A DNA stretch of 25,869 nucleotides from Schlegelella_A sp038318385 (GCA_038318385.1 JBBQCD010000057.1:1-25869); one strand, 5' to 3'. Positions 15,557 through 23,555 are shown, numbered from the stretch's first letter. Notes: a model not told the origin generated them from the letters alone. Program-made: numbers and translations.

Positions 15557-16090
15557 TCACGGCTCCTCGCCCGACTGGTCCTGGCGCACCAGGTGGACAC
15601 GGAGCTGGCCGAGCTGCGCATACAGCTGCTGCACGGTCTTCGCGTCGAGGCCGGCGAAGAGCTCGAGGATCCAGCCCTCGTGCTCCTGGGCCATGGTCTC
15701 GAAGTGCCGGCGGCCCTTCGGTGTCAGCCGGACGATCCAGGCGCGCCGGTCGCTGGGGCTGCTCTCGCGGACGACCACGCCTTCGCGCTCGAGATCGTCG
15801 GTGAGGCCGGTGACGTTGCCGCCGGTCACCATCAGGTAGCGCGAAAGCTCACGCATCTTCATGCCGTCCTTGTAGCGGTAGAGCTGGGCCATGTAGTCGA
15901 AACGCGCCAGCGAGATGTCGAAGCGCTCGCGCAGGCGGCGTCGGATCTCGGCCTCGAGGTGGGTGGTGCTGGCCAGCATCCGCAACCAGAGCTTGAGTGC
16001 GGCGTGGTCGCCACTGCCGGCGCGGGCCTCGTGGCCGAGCTCCTGCGCGTCTTCGAGCAGGGTGTGTGAAGGATCGTCGCCCTTGTTCAT
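15557..16090 (-). CDS. MarR-family transcriptional regulator
   Basis: The 177-residue protein is a winged-helix MarR regulator. Helical dimerisation segments at both ends flank a DNA-binding core: FDISLARFDYMAQLYRYKDG, MKMRELSRYLMVTGGNVTGL (recognition helix region), and the wing VVVRESSPSDRRAWIVRLTP. MarR proteins usually repress nearby catabolic promoters and release DNA on binding an aromatic acid or its CoA thioester. In anthranilate clusters such a regulator would be expected to sense 2-aminobenzoyl-CoA or anthranilate. The gene lies 16 nt after abmA in the same orientation, so it is probably autoregulated. The inverted repeats upstream of abmA at 18506-18527 are the best candidate operator. 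The effector is inferred, not seen. Confidence 0.92.
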   Translation of the reverse strand: MNKGDDPSHTLLEDAQELGHEARAGSGDHAALKLWLRMLASTTHLEAEIRRRLRERFDISLARFDYMAQLYRYKDGMKMRELSRYLMVTGGNVTGLTDDLEREGVVVRESSPSDRRAWIVRLTPKGRRHFETMAQEHEGWILELFAGLDAKTVQQLYAQLGQLRVHLVRQDQSGEEP

Positions 16091-16106
16091 GCGCCTGCCC
16101 TGCCGT

Positions 16107-18464
16107 TCAGACGCCCAGCGCCCGGTTCGCCTGCTCGAGGGCGCTCAGGCCTGCGCCCTGCGCCGCGGCGGTGCGCTCGCGCTCGAGGTTGCGTTCGAGC
16201 TGCTGCTTGGCCGAGCGGTACTGCTTCGGCCAGGCCACATCGGTGTAGCCGATCTTGGCCGCTTCCAGCAGCGTCCACGCCGGATTGGCCAGGTGCGGCC
16301 GGGCGATCGCGCACAGGTCGGCGCGGCCGGCAGCGATGATGCTGTTGACGTGGTCGGCCTCCGAGATCGCGCCGACCGCGATCGTCGGGATGCCGGCCTC
16401 GTTGCGGATGCGGTCGGCGAACGGCGTCTGGTACATCCGGCCGTAGACCGGTTGCTGGCGCTTGCTGACCTGGCCCGACGAGCAGTCGATCAGGTCGGCG
16501 CCGGCGGCCTTGAAGGCGCGCGCGATCTCGACCGCGTCGTCCGGCGTGATGCCGCCCTCGACCCAGTCGTGCGCCGAGATCCGCACCGAGAACGGCAGCT
16601 GCTGCGGCCAGACCTCGCGCATCGCGCGGAAGATCTCCAGCGGGTAGCGCAGGCGGTTGGCGAGCGAACCGCCGTACTCGTCGGTGCGCTGGTTGGTCAG
16701 CGGCGAGATGAACGCCGACAGCAGGTAGCCGTGCGCGCAGTGCAGTTCGAGCCAGTCGAAGCCGGCCTCGGCGGCGTAGCGCGTCGAGCGGACGAAGTCG
16801 TCGCGGACGCGGTCCATGTCGGCGCGCGTCATCGCCCGCGACCAGTCGCTGACGCCGTCGAGGAACTGCTGTGGCGAGGCCGAGAGCAACTCCCAGTTGC
16901 CTTCGGCCAGCGGCAGGTCCTCCCCTTCCCACGGCACCCGGGTCGAGCCCTTGGCGCCGGAGTGGCCGAGCTGCATCGCGATCTTCGCCTCGCTGTTGGC
17001 GTGGACGAAGTCGACGATGCGCTTCCAGGCGTCGCGCTGGGCGTTGTTCCACAAGCCCGGGCAGGCGGGAGTGATGCGCGCTTCGGGCGACGGGCAGGTC
17101 ATCTCCGCGACGACCATGCCGGCACCGCCCATCGCGCGCGCGCCGAGGTGCACCAGGTGGTAGTCGCCGGCGATGCCGTCGACGGCGGAGTACTGCGCCA
17201 TCGGCGAAACCACGATGCGGTTCTTCAGCGTCACGCCGCGCAGGGTGAAGGGGGTCAGCATCGGCGGAATCGAGTGCTGCTGCGGGGCGCGGCTGATACC
17301 GGCACCCTCGGCGATCCAGTCCTCGTAGTCCTCGACATAGTCCTTGTCGCGCAGCCGCAGGTTCTCGTGGCTGATGCGCTGGCTGCGCGTCAGCAGCGAG
17401 TAGGCGAACTGCTCCGGCGGCAGGTTGACGTAGCGGTCGACGTGCTCGAACCACTCGGTCGAGTTGCGCGCCGCGTTCTGGATCCGCAGCACCTCGATGC
17501 TGCGCACCGCCTCGTAGGCCTCGAGCGCGGCCGGCAGGTCGCCGGGGGCGTTGCCGATGCAGCGTGCGAGCTCGATCGAGTCTTCAAGGGCGAGCTTGGT
17601 GCCCGAGCCGATCGAGAAGTGCGCGGTGTGCGCGGCGTCGCCCATCAGCACGACGGGCGCGTTGCCGTTGTCGTGCACCCAGGTCTCGCAGACGACGCGC
17701 GGGAAGCGGATCCACTGCGTCGAGCCGCGCAGGTGGCTGGCGTTGGACAGCAGCGCGTGGCCGTCGAGGTACTTCGCGAAGAGCTTCTCGCAGAAGGCGA
17801 TCTGCGCTTCCTTTTCCATCGTCTCCAGCCCGGCGGCGCGCCAGACATGCTCCGGGGTCTCGACGATGAAGGTGGAAGTCTCGTCGTCGAAGCGGTAGGC
17901 GTGCGCCTGAAACCAGCCCCATTCGGTTTCCTCGAAGGCGAAGGTGAAGGCGTCGAAGAGCTTGTGGGTGCCGAGCCAGACGAAGCGGCAGTCGCGCAGG
18001 TCGATGTCGGGCTTGTAGGTCGCCGCGTGCTTCGCGCGGATGCGGCTGTTGAGGCCGTCGCTGGCGATGATCAGATCGGCGTCGGGATACTGCGCGTCGT
18101 CCTGCACGTCGGTCTCGAACTTCAGCTTCACGCCGAGCTCTTCGCAGCGCTGCTGCAGGATGTTGAGCAGGCGCTTGCGACCGATGCCGCAGAAGCCGTG
18201 CCCGCCCGAGGTGACCTTGTGGCCGCGGATGTTGACCTCGATGTCGTCCCAGTGGTTGAAGGCATCGAGGATCAGCGCCGCACTCGGCGGATCCGCAGCC
18301 TGGAGGTTGCCGAGCGTCTGGTCGGAGAACACCACCCCCCAGCCGAAGGTGTCGTACGGACGGTTCCGCTCGACGACGGTGATGTCGTGCGTCGGGTCCT
18401 GCTGCTTCATCAGCAAGGCGAAATAGAGTCCCGACGGGCCGCCGCCGATGCAGACGATCTTCAT
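16107..18464 (-). CDS. abmA: 2-aminobenzoyl-CoA monooxygenase/reductase (two-domain flavoenzyme)
   Basis: This 785-residue protein joins two flavin modules. The N-terminal half is a class A FAD monooxygenase: IVCIGGGPSGLYFA at the start (GGGPSG at 7-12) and the second FAD motif LMGDAAHTAHFSIGSGTKLA. From about residue 400 it continues as an old-yellow-enzyme-like barrel, with LKNRIVVSPMAQYS, FDWLELHCAHGYLLSAFISP near 570 and RTDEYGGSLANRLRYPLEIF. This fusion is known from 2-aminobenzoyl-CoA monooxygenase/reductase of Azoarcus evansii, which hydroxylates and then reduces the ring to a non-aromatic amino-oxocyclohexene carbonyl-CoA. Salicylyl-CoA 5-hydroxylases are related, so the substrate could differ. 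It is the first gene after the promoter-like region and precedes marR by 16 nt. Confidence 0.92.
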   Translation of the reverse strand: MKIVCIGGGPSGLYFALLMKQQDPTHDITVVERNRPYDTFGWGVVFSDQTLGNLQAADPPSAALILDAFNHWDDIEVNIRGHKVTSGGHGFCGIGRKRLLNILQQRCEELGVKLKFETDVQDDAQYPDADLIIASDGLNSRIRAKHAATYKPDIDLRDCRFVWLGTHKLFDAFTFAFEETEWGWFQAHAYRFDDETSTFIVETPEHVWRAAGLETMEKEAQIAFCEKLFAKYLDGHALLSNASHLRGSTQWIRFPRVVCETWVHDNGNAPVVLMGDAAHTAHFSIGSGTKLALEDSIELARCIGNAPGDLPAALEAYEAVRSIEVLRIQNAARNSTEWFEHVDRYVNLPPEQFAYSLLTRSQRISHENLRLRDKDYVEDYEDWIAEGAGISRAPQQHSIPPMLTPFTLRGVTLKNRIVVSPMAQYSAVDGIAGDYHLVHLGARAMGGAGMVVAEMTCPSPEARITPACPGLWNNAQRDAWKRIVDFVHANSEAKIAMQLGHSGAKGSTRVPWEGEDLPLAEGNWELLSASPQQFLDGVSDWSRAMTRADMDRVRDDFVRSTRYAAEAGFDWLELHCAHGYLLSAFISPLTNQRTDEYGGSLANRLRYPLEIFRAMREVWPQQLPFSVRISAHDWVEGGITPDDAVEIARAFKAAGADLIDCSSGQVSKRQQPVYGRMYQTPFADRIRNEAGIPTIAVGAISEADHVNSIIAAGRADLCAIARPHLANPAWTLLEAAKIGYTDVAWPKQYRSAKQQLERNLERERTAAAQGAGLSALEQANRALGV

Positions 18465-18476
18465 GGGCTGGGCTGC

Positions 18477-18504
18477 CTCACGGTTGAATACTCACGGCTG
18501 AATA
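18477..18504. repeat. tandem 14-bp direct repeat in the abmA leader
   Basis: Two adjacent 14-bp units, CTCACGGTTGAATA at 18477-18490 and CTCACGGCTGAATA at 18491-18504, differ at one position. They lie between the putative operator and the abmA start codon, so they would be in the 5' untranslated leader or overlap the transcription start. They may be a second protein-binding site or a simple duplication. Confidence 0.7.
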
Positions 18505-18505
18505 G

Positions 18506-18527
18506 TTTAGGACTAAAGCAGTTTAGT
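18506..18527. promoter_or_regulatory. candidate MarR operator upstream of abmA (overlapping inverted repeats)
   Basis: Two perfect inverted repeats share a central half-site: TTTAG-GA-CTAAA at 18506-18517 and ACTAAA-GCAG-TTTAGT at 18512-18527. Symmetrical AT-rich half-sites of this size are typical of MarR-family operators, and this is the only such cluster seen near the abm genes. It overlaps the proposed -10 element, which would suit repression. That the MarR protein encoded at 15557-16090 binds here is inference. Confidence 0.6.
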
Positions 18528-18548
18528 GCAGGGTCTGGCGGATTGCAA
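18520..18548 (-). promoter_or_regulatory. putative sigma70 promoter for abmA
   Basis: On the minus strand TTGCAA (18548-18543) and TAAACT (18525-18520) are separated by exactly 17 bases. Each matches the -35 or -10 consensus at four of six positions. The stretch is unusually AT-rich for this window, and the -10 lies inside the inverted repeats of the candidate operator. A second TAAACT lies about 14 bases closer to the gene. Confidence 0.45.
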
Positions 18549-18585
18549 GGCGGGCTGCGGGACGGCCGATATCGATCGCCGCCGT

Positions 18586-20337
18586 TCATGCGGCGCCGCC
18601 CTCGGCCGGCGGCGGACGGCCACTCCCGCGATCCCAGGTGGTCGGGCCGACGCCGCGCTCGCGCAGCCGGAACTTCTGCACCTTGCCGTTGGCGGTGCGC
18701 GGCAGGTCGACGACGACATCGATGTAGCGCGGGATGGAGAACTTCGGCAAGCGCGATTCGCAATGGCGCGCGATGGCTGCCGGATCGAGGTCGTGGCCGG
18801 GGCGCGCCACGAGTGCCGCCATCACCTCGTCCTCGGCGAGCTCCGATCGCACCGGGAAGACCGCCGCTTCGGCCACGCCCGGGTGGGAGAGCAGAACCTG
18901 CTCGACCTCGTACGACGAGATGTTCTCGCCGCGCCGCCGGATCGCGTCCTTGATGCGGTCGATGAAGCGGAACGAGCCGTCGGCGTCGCGAACGACGCGG
19001 TCGCCGGTGTGGAACCAGAGGTTGCGCCAGGCGCGCACCGTCTCCTCGGGGCGGTTGAAGTAGCCGAGCGCGAAGGCGAACGGTTCGTCGGCGCGCAGCA
19101 CCAGCTCGCCGGCCTCGCCGTCGGGCCGTTCGGCGTCGTGCTCGTCGACGATGCGGGCATCGAAGCCCTGTTCGAGCCAGCCCATCGTGCCGCCGAGTGC
19201 CGCATCGGGCGCGGCGGCGATGACGTAGTTGGTCTCGGTGGAGCCGTAGCCCTCGAACAGGCGCACCCCGCAGCGCTCGGCGAACGCCGCCATCGCCGCG
19301 GCCGGCACCCCCGGGCCGAGCCCGGTGCGAACGCGGTGAGCGCGCTCGGCCGCACTCGGCGGCTGCGCCAGCAGGATCGGCACCATCGCCCCCAGCACGA
19401 AGATGTGCGTCGCCTCGGCAGCCTGCATCGCCGGCCAGAAGCCCGAGGCCGAGAAGCGCGTTTCGTAGGCCACGCGGGCGCCGCGGAGCGCCGCCTGGGC
19501 GAAGTTGTTCAGCGCATTGATGTGGAACAGCGGCAGAGTCGTGGCGAGCACGGAATCGGCCTCGACGCCGAGGATGCGGGCGGTGTTCGAACCCCAGGCG
19601 TGGTATTGCGCATGGGGGCAGAGAACGCCCTTGGCCGGCCCGGTGGTGCCCGAGGTGTAGAGGATGGCGAGGGGGTCTCCCGGCAACACGTCGGCGGGCT
19701 CGGTGGCCTTCGCATCGGCATCGAAAACGTCGCCGTCGCTGCCCGCCGTCGACGACGGATAGGCGCCGACGCGCAGGCTTGTGGGTACATCGCCCATGGC
19801 GGCTGCCGCGGTGGCGGGCAAGGCATCGTCAGCGAGCACCCAGATCGCTTCCAGTGCACAGCGCGCGAGCTCGGCGTGCACGAGGCGCTCGACCAGCCCG
19901 GCCTCGATCACCAGCAGCCGCGCTCCGCTGTCGGCGAGGTAGTAGCCGATCTGCGGCCCCATCGATGCGGTGTTCATCGGCACCGCGATCGCCCCGATCC
20001 AGCCGCAAGCCAGAAAGACTTCGAGGCACTCGATGCGGTTGCCGCTCAGCACTGCAACGCGGTCGCCGCGACCGATGCCGGCGCGGCGCAAGCTGGCCCC
20101 GACACGTGCGGCGGCGACGGCCGCGTCGCCGTGCCGCCAGCGGGTCGCGCCGATCGAGAGGAAGGGTCGTTCGCCGAAGCGCATCGCCTGGCGTTGAAGC
20201 AGCGCCGGCAATGTCCGCTCGAGCAGCGGCACTGCTGGCGCATCGGGAGCGGCACGTCGCGACAGCAGCGGGCCCGCTCGCCCCCTCGACGCAGCGTCCT
20301 CGCGATGCGCCGTCCGGGTCGACTCAGGCGTCGTCAT
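18586..20337 (-). CDS. second acyl/aryl-CoA ligase (AMP-forming), livF-coupled
   Basis: This 583-residue ANL ligase shows ILYTSGTTGPAKGVLCPHAQ (A3), EGYGSTETNYVIA (A5), WFHTGDRVVRDADGSFRFID (A7), and PRTANGKVQKFRLRE with K552 as the expected adenylation lysine. It is clearly different from AbmG, and its general pattern is closer to CaiC/FadD-type acyl-CoA ligases. The start at 20337 is supported by GGAGG at 20346-20350, eight bases away, and it overlaps the end of livF by 14 nt, tying it to the transporter operon. It may activate the imported compound, or a related carboxylic acid, as it enters the cell. The substrate cannot be read from sequence. The last 20 residues are a Gly/Pro-rich tail. 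It ends 121 nt before abmA. Confidence 0.88.
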   Translation of the reverse strand: MTTPESTRTAHREDAASRGRAGPLLSRRAAPDAPAVPLLERTLPALLQRQAMRFGERPFLSIGATRWRHGDAAVAAARVGASLRRAGIGRGDRVAVLSGNRIECLEVFLACGWIGAIAVPMNTASMGPQIGYYLADSGARLLVIEAGLVERLVHAELARCALEAIWVLADDALPATAAAAMGDVPTSLRVGAYPSSTAGSDGDVFDADAKATEPADVLPGDPLAILYTSGTTGPAKGVLCPHAQYHAWGSNTARILGVEADSVLATTLPLFHINALNNFAQAALRGARVAYETRFSASGFWPAMQAAEATHIFVLGAMVPILLAQPPSAAERAHRVRTGLGPGVPAAAMAAFAERCGVRLFEGYGSTETNYVIAAAPDAALGGTMGWLEQGFDARIVDEHDAERPDGEAGELVLRADEPFAFALGYFNRPEETVRAWRNLWFHTGDRVVRDADGSFRFIDRIKDAIRRRGENISSYEVEQVLLSHPGVAEAAVFPVRSELAEDEVMAALVARPGHDLDPAAIARHCESRLPKFSIPRYIDVVVDLPRTANGKVQKFRLRERGVGPTTWDRGSGRPPPAEGGAA

Positions 20338-21058
20338 CGTCGGTCCCTCCGCCGAGGTAGGTCGCCTGCACGCGCGGGTCGCCGACGAGATCGCCCGACG
20401 GCCCGGCGAAGGCGATCTCGCCGGTCTCGAGCACGTAGCCATGGTCCGAGCTTTCGAGTGCGGCGCGGGCGTTCTGCTCGACCAGCAGGATGGAGACGCC
20501 GTCGTCGCGCAGGCTCCGCACGATGGCCAGGATGTCGCGCACGATCAGCGGTGCCAGGCCGAGACTCGGCTCGTCGAGCATCAAGAGGCGCGGTGCCGAC
20601 ATCAGCGCCCGGCCGAGCGCGAGCATCTGGCGCTCGCCGCCCGAGAGCGTGTCGGCGCGCTGGCTGCGGCGCTCCGCCAGGCGCGGAAAGCGCGCATGCA
20701 CCTCGTCGAGGCGCTGCTGCAGCGCCGCCCGGCCGAGACGGCGCGCGTAGGCGCCGAGGCGCAGGTTGTCGAGCACGCTGAGCTCGCCGAACAGCTCGCG
20801 CCGCTCCGGCACCAAGGTCAGCCCGCATTCGACCCGGCCTTCGACGTCGAGGCGGCGCAGATCGACACCGTCGAACCGCAGCGTGCCGGAAGAAGGCAGC
20901 AGGCCCATCACCGCCGCAAGCAGCGTCGTCTTGCCGGCGCCGTTCGGCCCGATCACCGAGACGATCTCGCCGGCGGCCAGCGTCAAGCCGATGCCGCGGA
21001 CGGCCTCGACCTGGCCGTAGGCGACATGGAGATCGGCGATCTCTAGCAGCGCTGCCAA
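20324..21058 (-). CDS. livF: branched-chain-type ABC transporter ATP-binding protein LivF, TTG start
   Basis: The 244-residue ATPase has IGPNGAGKTTLLAAVMGLLP (Walker A), DTLSGGERQMLALGRALM (signature), LLMLDEPSLGLAP (Walker B) and ILLVEQNARAALE (H-loop region moved to glutamine in VEQ, as usual in LivF). It energises the importer with the LivG half of the LivMG fusion. I place the start at TTG 21058: AAGGAG lies six bases upstream and translation begins MAALLEIADLHVAYGQ, the expected LivF N terminus. The longer ATG frame from 21145 would add residues encoded by the adjacent repeat element and is not credible. It is separated from livMG by a 604-nt repeat-filled gap, unusual for these operons, and overlaps the next ligase gene by 14 nt. 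Confidence 0.9.
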   Translation of the reverse strand: MAALLEIADLHVAYGQVEAVRGIGLTLAAGEIVSVIGPNGAGKTTLLAAVMGLLPSSGTLRFDGVDLRRLDVEGRVECGLTLVPERRELFGELSVLDNLRLGAYARRLGRAALQQRLDEVHARFPRLAERRSQRADTLSGGERQMLALGRALMSAPRLLMLDEPSLGLAPLIVRDILAIVRSLRDDGVSILLVEQNARAALESSDHGYVLETGEIAFAGPSGDLVGDPRVQATYLGGGTDDDDA

Positions 21059-21064
21059 TGGCTG

Positions 21065-21070
21065 CTCCTT
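21065..21070 (-). promoter_or_regulatory. Shine-Dalgarno sequence deciding the TTG start of livF
   Basis: AAGGAG on the minus strand lies six bases before TTG 21058. No in-frame ATG or GTG is nearby at a suitable distance, so this site decides the start. It lies immediately beside the end of the inverted-repeat element. Confidence 0.75.
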
Positions 21071-21541
21071 TGTGAGAGCCCGCCGGTCTCGGCCGGCAGC
21101 CGAGTCACTTTCATTTGCTGGCTCAAATGAAAGTAACCAAAGCAAAGAGCCTGAATACGATCTGACGGGTTTGCATGGCTGGGAATACCTGCGGTCTGTG
21201 GATCTCCGAGACGATCCTCGCGTGTCCTCGCGGGGTGCCAGTCGGCTTGCCGCGTTGCGGCCTCGCCTCGAAGGGCGTGAGTCGTTTGAGCGCAGTCACC
21301 CAGCGAGCACGTCGACGCGAATGCGAGACGCATTCCCGACCGCGGCGAGGCCGCACAAGCGGCGAGCCGACTGGCACCCCGCGAGGACACGGATCGATGC
21401 ACTGAGACTTCCACAGACCGCCGGTATTTCCAGCCAAGCATCTCCATCAAATCGTATTCAGGCTCTTTGCTTTGCCTACTTTCATTTGAGCCAGCAAATG
21501 AAAGTAGGTCGGCCGCCGGCCGAGACCGGCGGGCTCTCGCA
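21071..21541. repeat. long imperfect inverted-repeat element with nested palindromes
   Basis: The left arm (about 21074-21267) and right arm (about 21344-21538) are near-identical when one is reverse-complemented, around a 76-nt centre. Both ends carry GAGAGCCCGCCGGTCTCGG. Inside each arm is a smaller perfect palindrome: ACTTTCATTTG with a 6-nt loop at 21107-21134, and a 13-bp version at 21476-21507. The centre holds another, GAATGCG-AGA-CGCATTC at 21319-21335. There is no transposase or other credible gene. The same peptide-like frames appear on both strands because of the symmetry. This looks like a non-autonomous, MITE-like or REP-like repetitive element inserted between livMG and livF. 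I cannot assign a family name. Confidence 0.85.
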
Positions 21542-21642
21542 GGGTGCACTTGCACCATCGGCCGAGACCGGCGGGCTCTCGCAGGGTGCACTTGCGCCAC
21601 CGGCCGAGACCGGCGCGCTCTCCCAAGTCGCAAAGCGACCGC
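21517..21642. repeat. 42-bp tandem repeat, about 2.5 copies
   Basis: Units start at 21517, 21559 and 21601 with CGGCCGAGACCGGCG, giving an exact 42-bp period. The first two units are nearly identical; the third keeps only its first half. The repeated core is the same sequence as the terminus of the inverted-repeat element, so the array looks like a local multiplication of that end. It finishes about 20 nt from the livMG stop codon. Confidence 0.85.
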
Positions 21643-21662
21643 CTGGCGAAGCCGGCAGGCCG

Positions 21663-23555
21663 TCACTCGATGCTCCCGAGGTAAGCCGCCTGCACCCGCG
21701 CATCCGCCCGCACCGCGGACGGCGTGCCCTCGACCAGCTTCTCGCCGAAGTTCATCACCACCAGCCGGTCGACCAGCTTCATCACGAAGTCCATGTCGTG
21801 CTCGACGATGAGGATCGTCACGCCATCGTCGCGCAGCCGCCGCAGCAGTTGGGCCAAGGCTTCCTTCTCCTGGCGGCGCAGGCCCGCGGCGGGCTCGTCG
21901 AGGACCAGCAGGACCGGGTCGGCGGCCAGCGCGCGGGCGATCTCGAGGATGCGCTGCGTGCCCAGCGGCAGGCTGCCGGCGAGCGTGTCGGCGCGGTCCG
22001 CCAGGCCGATGCGATCGAGTTGCCGCCAGGCCTCGGCGAAGACGCGGCGTTCTTCGGCGCGGTCGAGGCCAAGGCCGGCGCGGATCACGCCGGCGTGGGC
22101 ACGCGCATGGGCGCCGAGGGCGACGTTGTCGATGAGGCTCATTCGCGGGCGCAGCTTGACGTGCTGGAAGGTGCGGGCCAGGCCGAGACGGGCGACGGCG
22201 CGCTGGCGCCGGCCGCTGATGTCGTGGCCGAGGAATTCGACCCTGCCGGCCGTCATCGGCAGCGTGCAGGTCAGGAGGTTGAACATCGTCGACTTGCCGG
22301 CGCCGTTCGGGCCGATCAGGCCGACGATCTCGCCAGCGTCGACGTCGAAGCTGACGTCGTTGACGGCGAGCAGGCCGCCGAACCGCTTGACGGCGCCGCT
22401 GACCGACAGCACCCGGGTGCCGGGCGGGGGCAACGTGCGCCGGGGCAGCGGCGCCGCGTCGCGGTCGACCGCGACGCCGTGACCGGCGCGGCGCCAGCGG
22501 TCCTGCCAGCGGGCGACGAAGCCCATCAGGCCGCCGCGCGCGAAGTGCAGGAGGGCGATGAACAGCGCCGCGAAGGCCACGCTCTCGAACTGGCTGGCGC
22601 GCGGCGAGATCAGCGGCAGCCAGTCCTGCAGGCCGTTCTTCAGCAGCAGCACGATGGCCGAGCCGACCAGCGCACCGCCGAGCTGGCCGAGGCCGCCGGC
22701 CACCGCCATCAGCAGGTACTCGATGCTGGCGCGGACGTCGAACGGCGACGGGCTGACGAAGCGGTTCTTGTGCGCGTAGAGCCATCCCGCCAGGCCGGCG
22801 AGCAACGCGGCGATCACGAAGAGCGAGAGGCGGACGCGAAAGGCATCGGCGCCGACGCTGGCGAGCAGCGTCTCCCCACCGCGCAGGCTGCGCATCGCGC
22901 GGCCGCTGCGCGATCTCAGCAGGTTCCACGCGAAGGCCATCGACAGCCCGACGGTCAGCCAGATGAGGTAGTAGATCGCGCGCGGATCGGCGAGCGACCA
23001 GGGCCCGAATTGCAGCGCCGGGATCCCCGAGAGGCCCGTGTGCCGGCCGAGGGCCTCGACGTTGCCGAACAGCATCGCGATCGAAAGACCCCAGGCGATC
23101 GTCGACAGCGGCAGGAAATGACCGCCGAGGCGCAGGGTGACGAGCCCGATCACGAGCGCCGAGCTTCCGGTGAGCAGCAGCGCGAACACCAGTCCGAGCC
23201 ACGGCGACATCCCCTGCGCGGTGGTGAGCCAGGCGGTGGCGTAGGCGGCGATGCCGACGAAGGCGGCCTGGCCGAACGAGGTCGCGCCGCCGACGCCGGT
23301 CAACAGCACCAGGCCGAGGGCGACGAGCGCGCCGACACCGATGTCGTTGAGCAGCGAGACCGTGAACGGCGTGGTGAACGCGGGGGCGAGGGCGATCGCC
23401 GCGACGACGAGCGCGATGCCGAGCCAGCGCCAGCCCGGGTGCGGCGCTGCCTGCGCGCCGCCCTGCGTGGCGTCGGCGATGGCACCGCGACCGTCGCGCG
23501 CGTCGCCGACGCCCGTCCCTGCAGCCCCGACAGGAGCACGCGGCGTGGCGCTCAC
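21663..23555 (-). CDS. LivM-LivG fusion: branched-chain-type ABC permease/ATPase
   Basis: One 630-residue frame encodes two subunits that are separate proteins in E. coli. Residues about 42-350 are a LivM-type permease with eight or more hydrophobic segments and the family motif LLTGVGGATSFGQAAFVGIA. From about 380 follows a LivG-type ATPase: IGPNGAGKSTMFNLLTCTLP (Walker A, near 415), SLPLGTQRILEIARAL (signature region, near 530), VLLVLDEPAAGL (Walker B) and TILIVEHDMDFVM (H-loop). Start GTG 23555 is fixed by GGAGG at 23563-23567 and by a four-base GTGA overlap with the livH stop. The first 40 residues are a Gly/Ala-rich tail. Such fusions are common in betaproteobacteria. With LivH, LivF and the binding protein it would import an aromatic or amino acid. 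Confidence 0.92.
   Translation of the reverse strand: MSATPRAPVGAAGTGVGDARDGRGAIADATQGGAQAAPHPGWRWLGIALVVAAIALAPAFTTPFTVSLLNDIGVGALVALGLVLLTGVGGATSFGQAAFVGIAAYATAWLTTAQGMSPWLGLVFALLLTGSSALVIGLVTLRLGGHFLPLSTIAWGLSIAMLFGNVEALGRHTGLSGIPALQFGPWSLADPRAIYYLIWLTVGLSMAFAWNLLRSRSGRAMRSLRGGETLLASVGADAFRVRLSLFVIAALLAGLAGWLYAHKNRFVSPSPFDVRASIEYLLMAVAGGLGQLGGALVGSAIVLLLKNGLQDWLPLISPRASQFESVAFAALFIALLHFARGGLMGFVARWQDRWRRAGHGVAVDRDAAPLPRRTLPPPGTRVLSVSGAVKRFGGLLAVNDVSFDVDAGEIVGLIGPNGAGKSTMFNLLTCTLPMTAGRVEFLGHDISGRRQRAVARLGLARTFQHVKLRPRMSLIDNVALGAHARAHAGVIRAGLGLDRAEERRVFAEAWRQLDRIGLADRADTLAGSLPLGTQRILEIARALAADPVLLVLDEPAAGLRRQEKEALAQLLRRLRDDGVTILIVEHDMDFVMKLVDRLVVMNFGEKLVEGTPSAVRADARVQAAYLGSIE

Noticed and set aside
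15915..18953. Plus-strand open frame of 1012 codons opposite marR, abmA and the end of the second ligase gene
   Set aside because: It is antisense to well-supported genes and its translation is Arg/Val/Asp-rich with no domain. Long antisense frames are expected in GC-rich genes because of third-position bias.
18526..20781. Plus-strand open frame of 751 codons opposite the second ligase and livF
   Set aside because: Low-complexity translation without motifs, fully opposite two clear enzyme genes with good start sites.
21123..21437. Small open frames within the inverted-repeat element on both strands (MAGNTGGLW... and MAGNTCGLW... starts)
   Set aside because: They give similar peptides on opposite strands only because the DNA is palindromic. 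No ribosome-binding site or domain supports them.
21517..21642. Possible CRISPR array in the tandem repeats
   Set aside because: The units are directly adjacent with no unique spacers, only two to three copies exist, and no cas gene is present.
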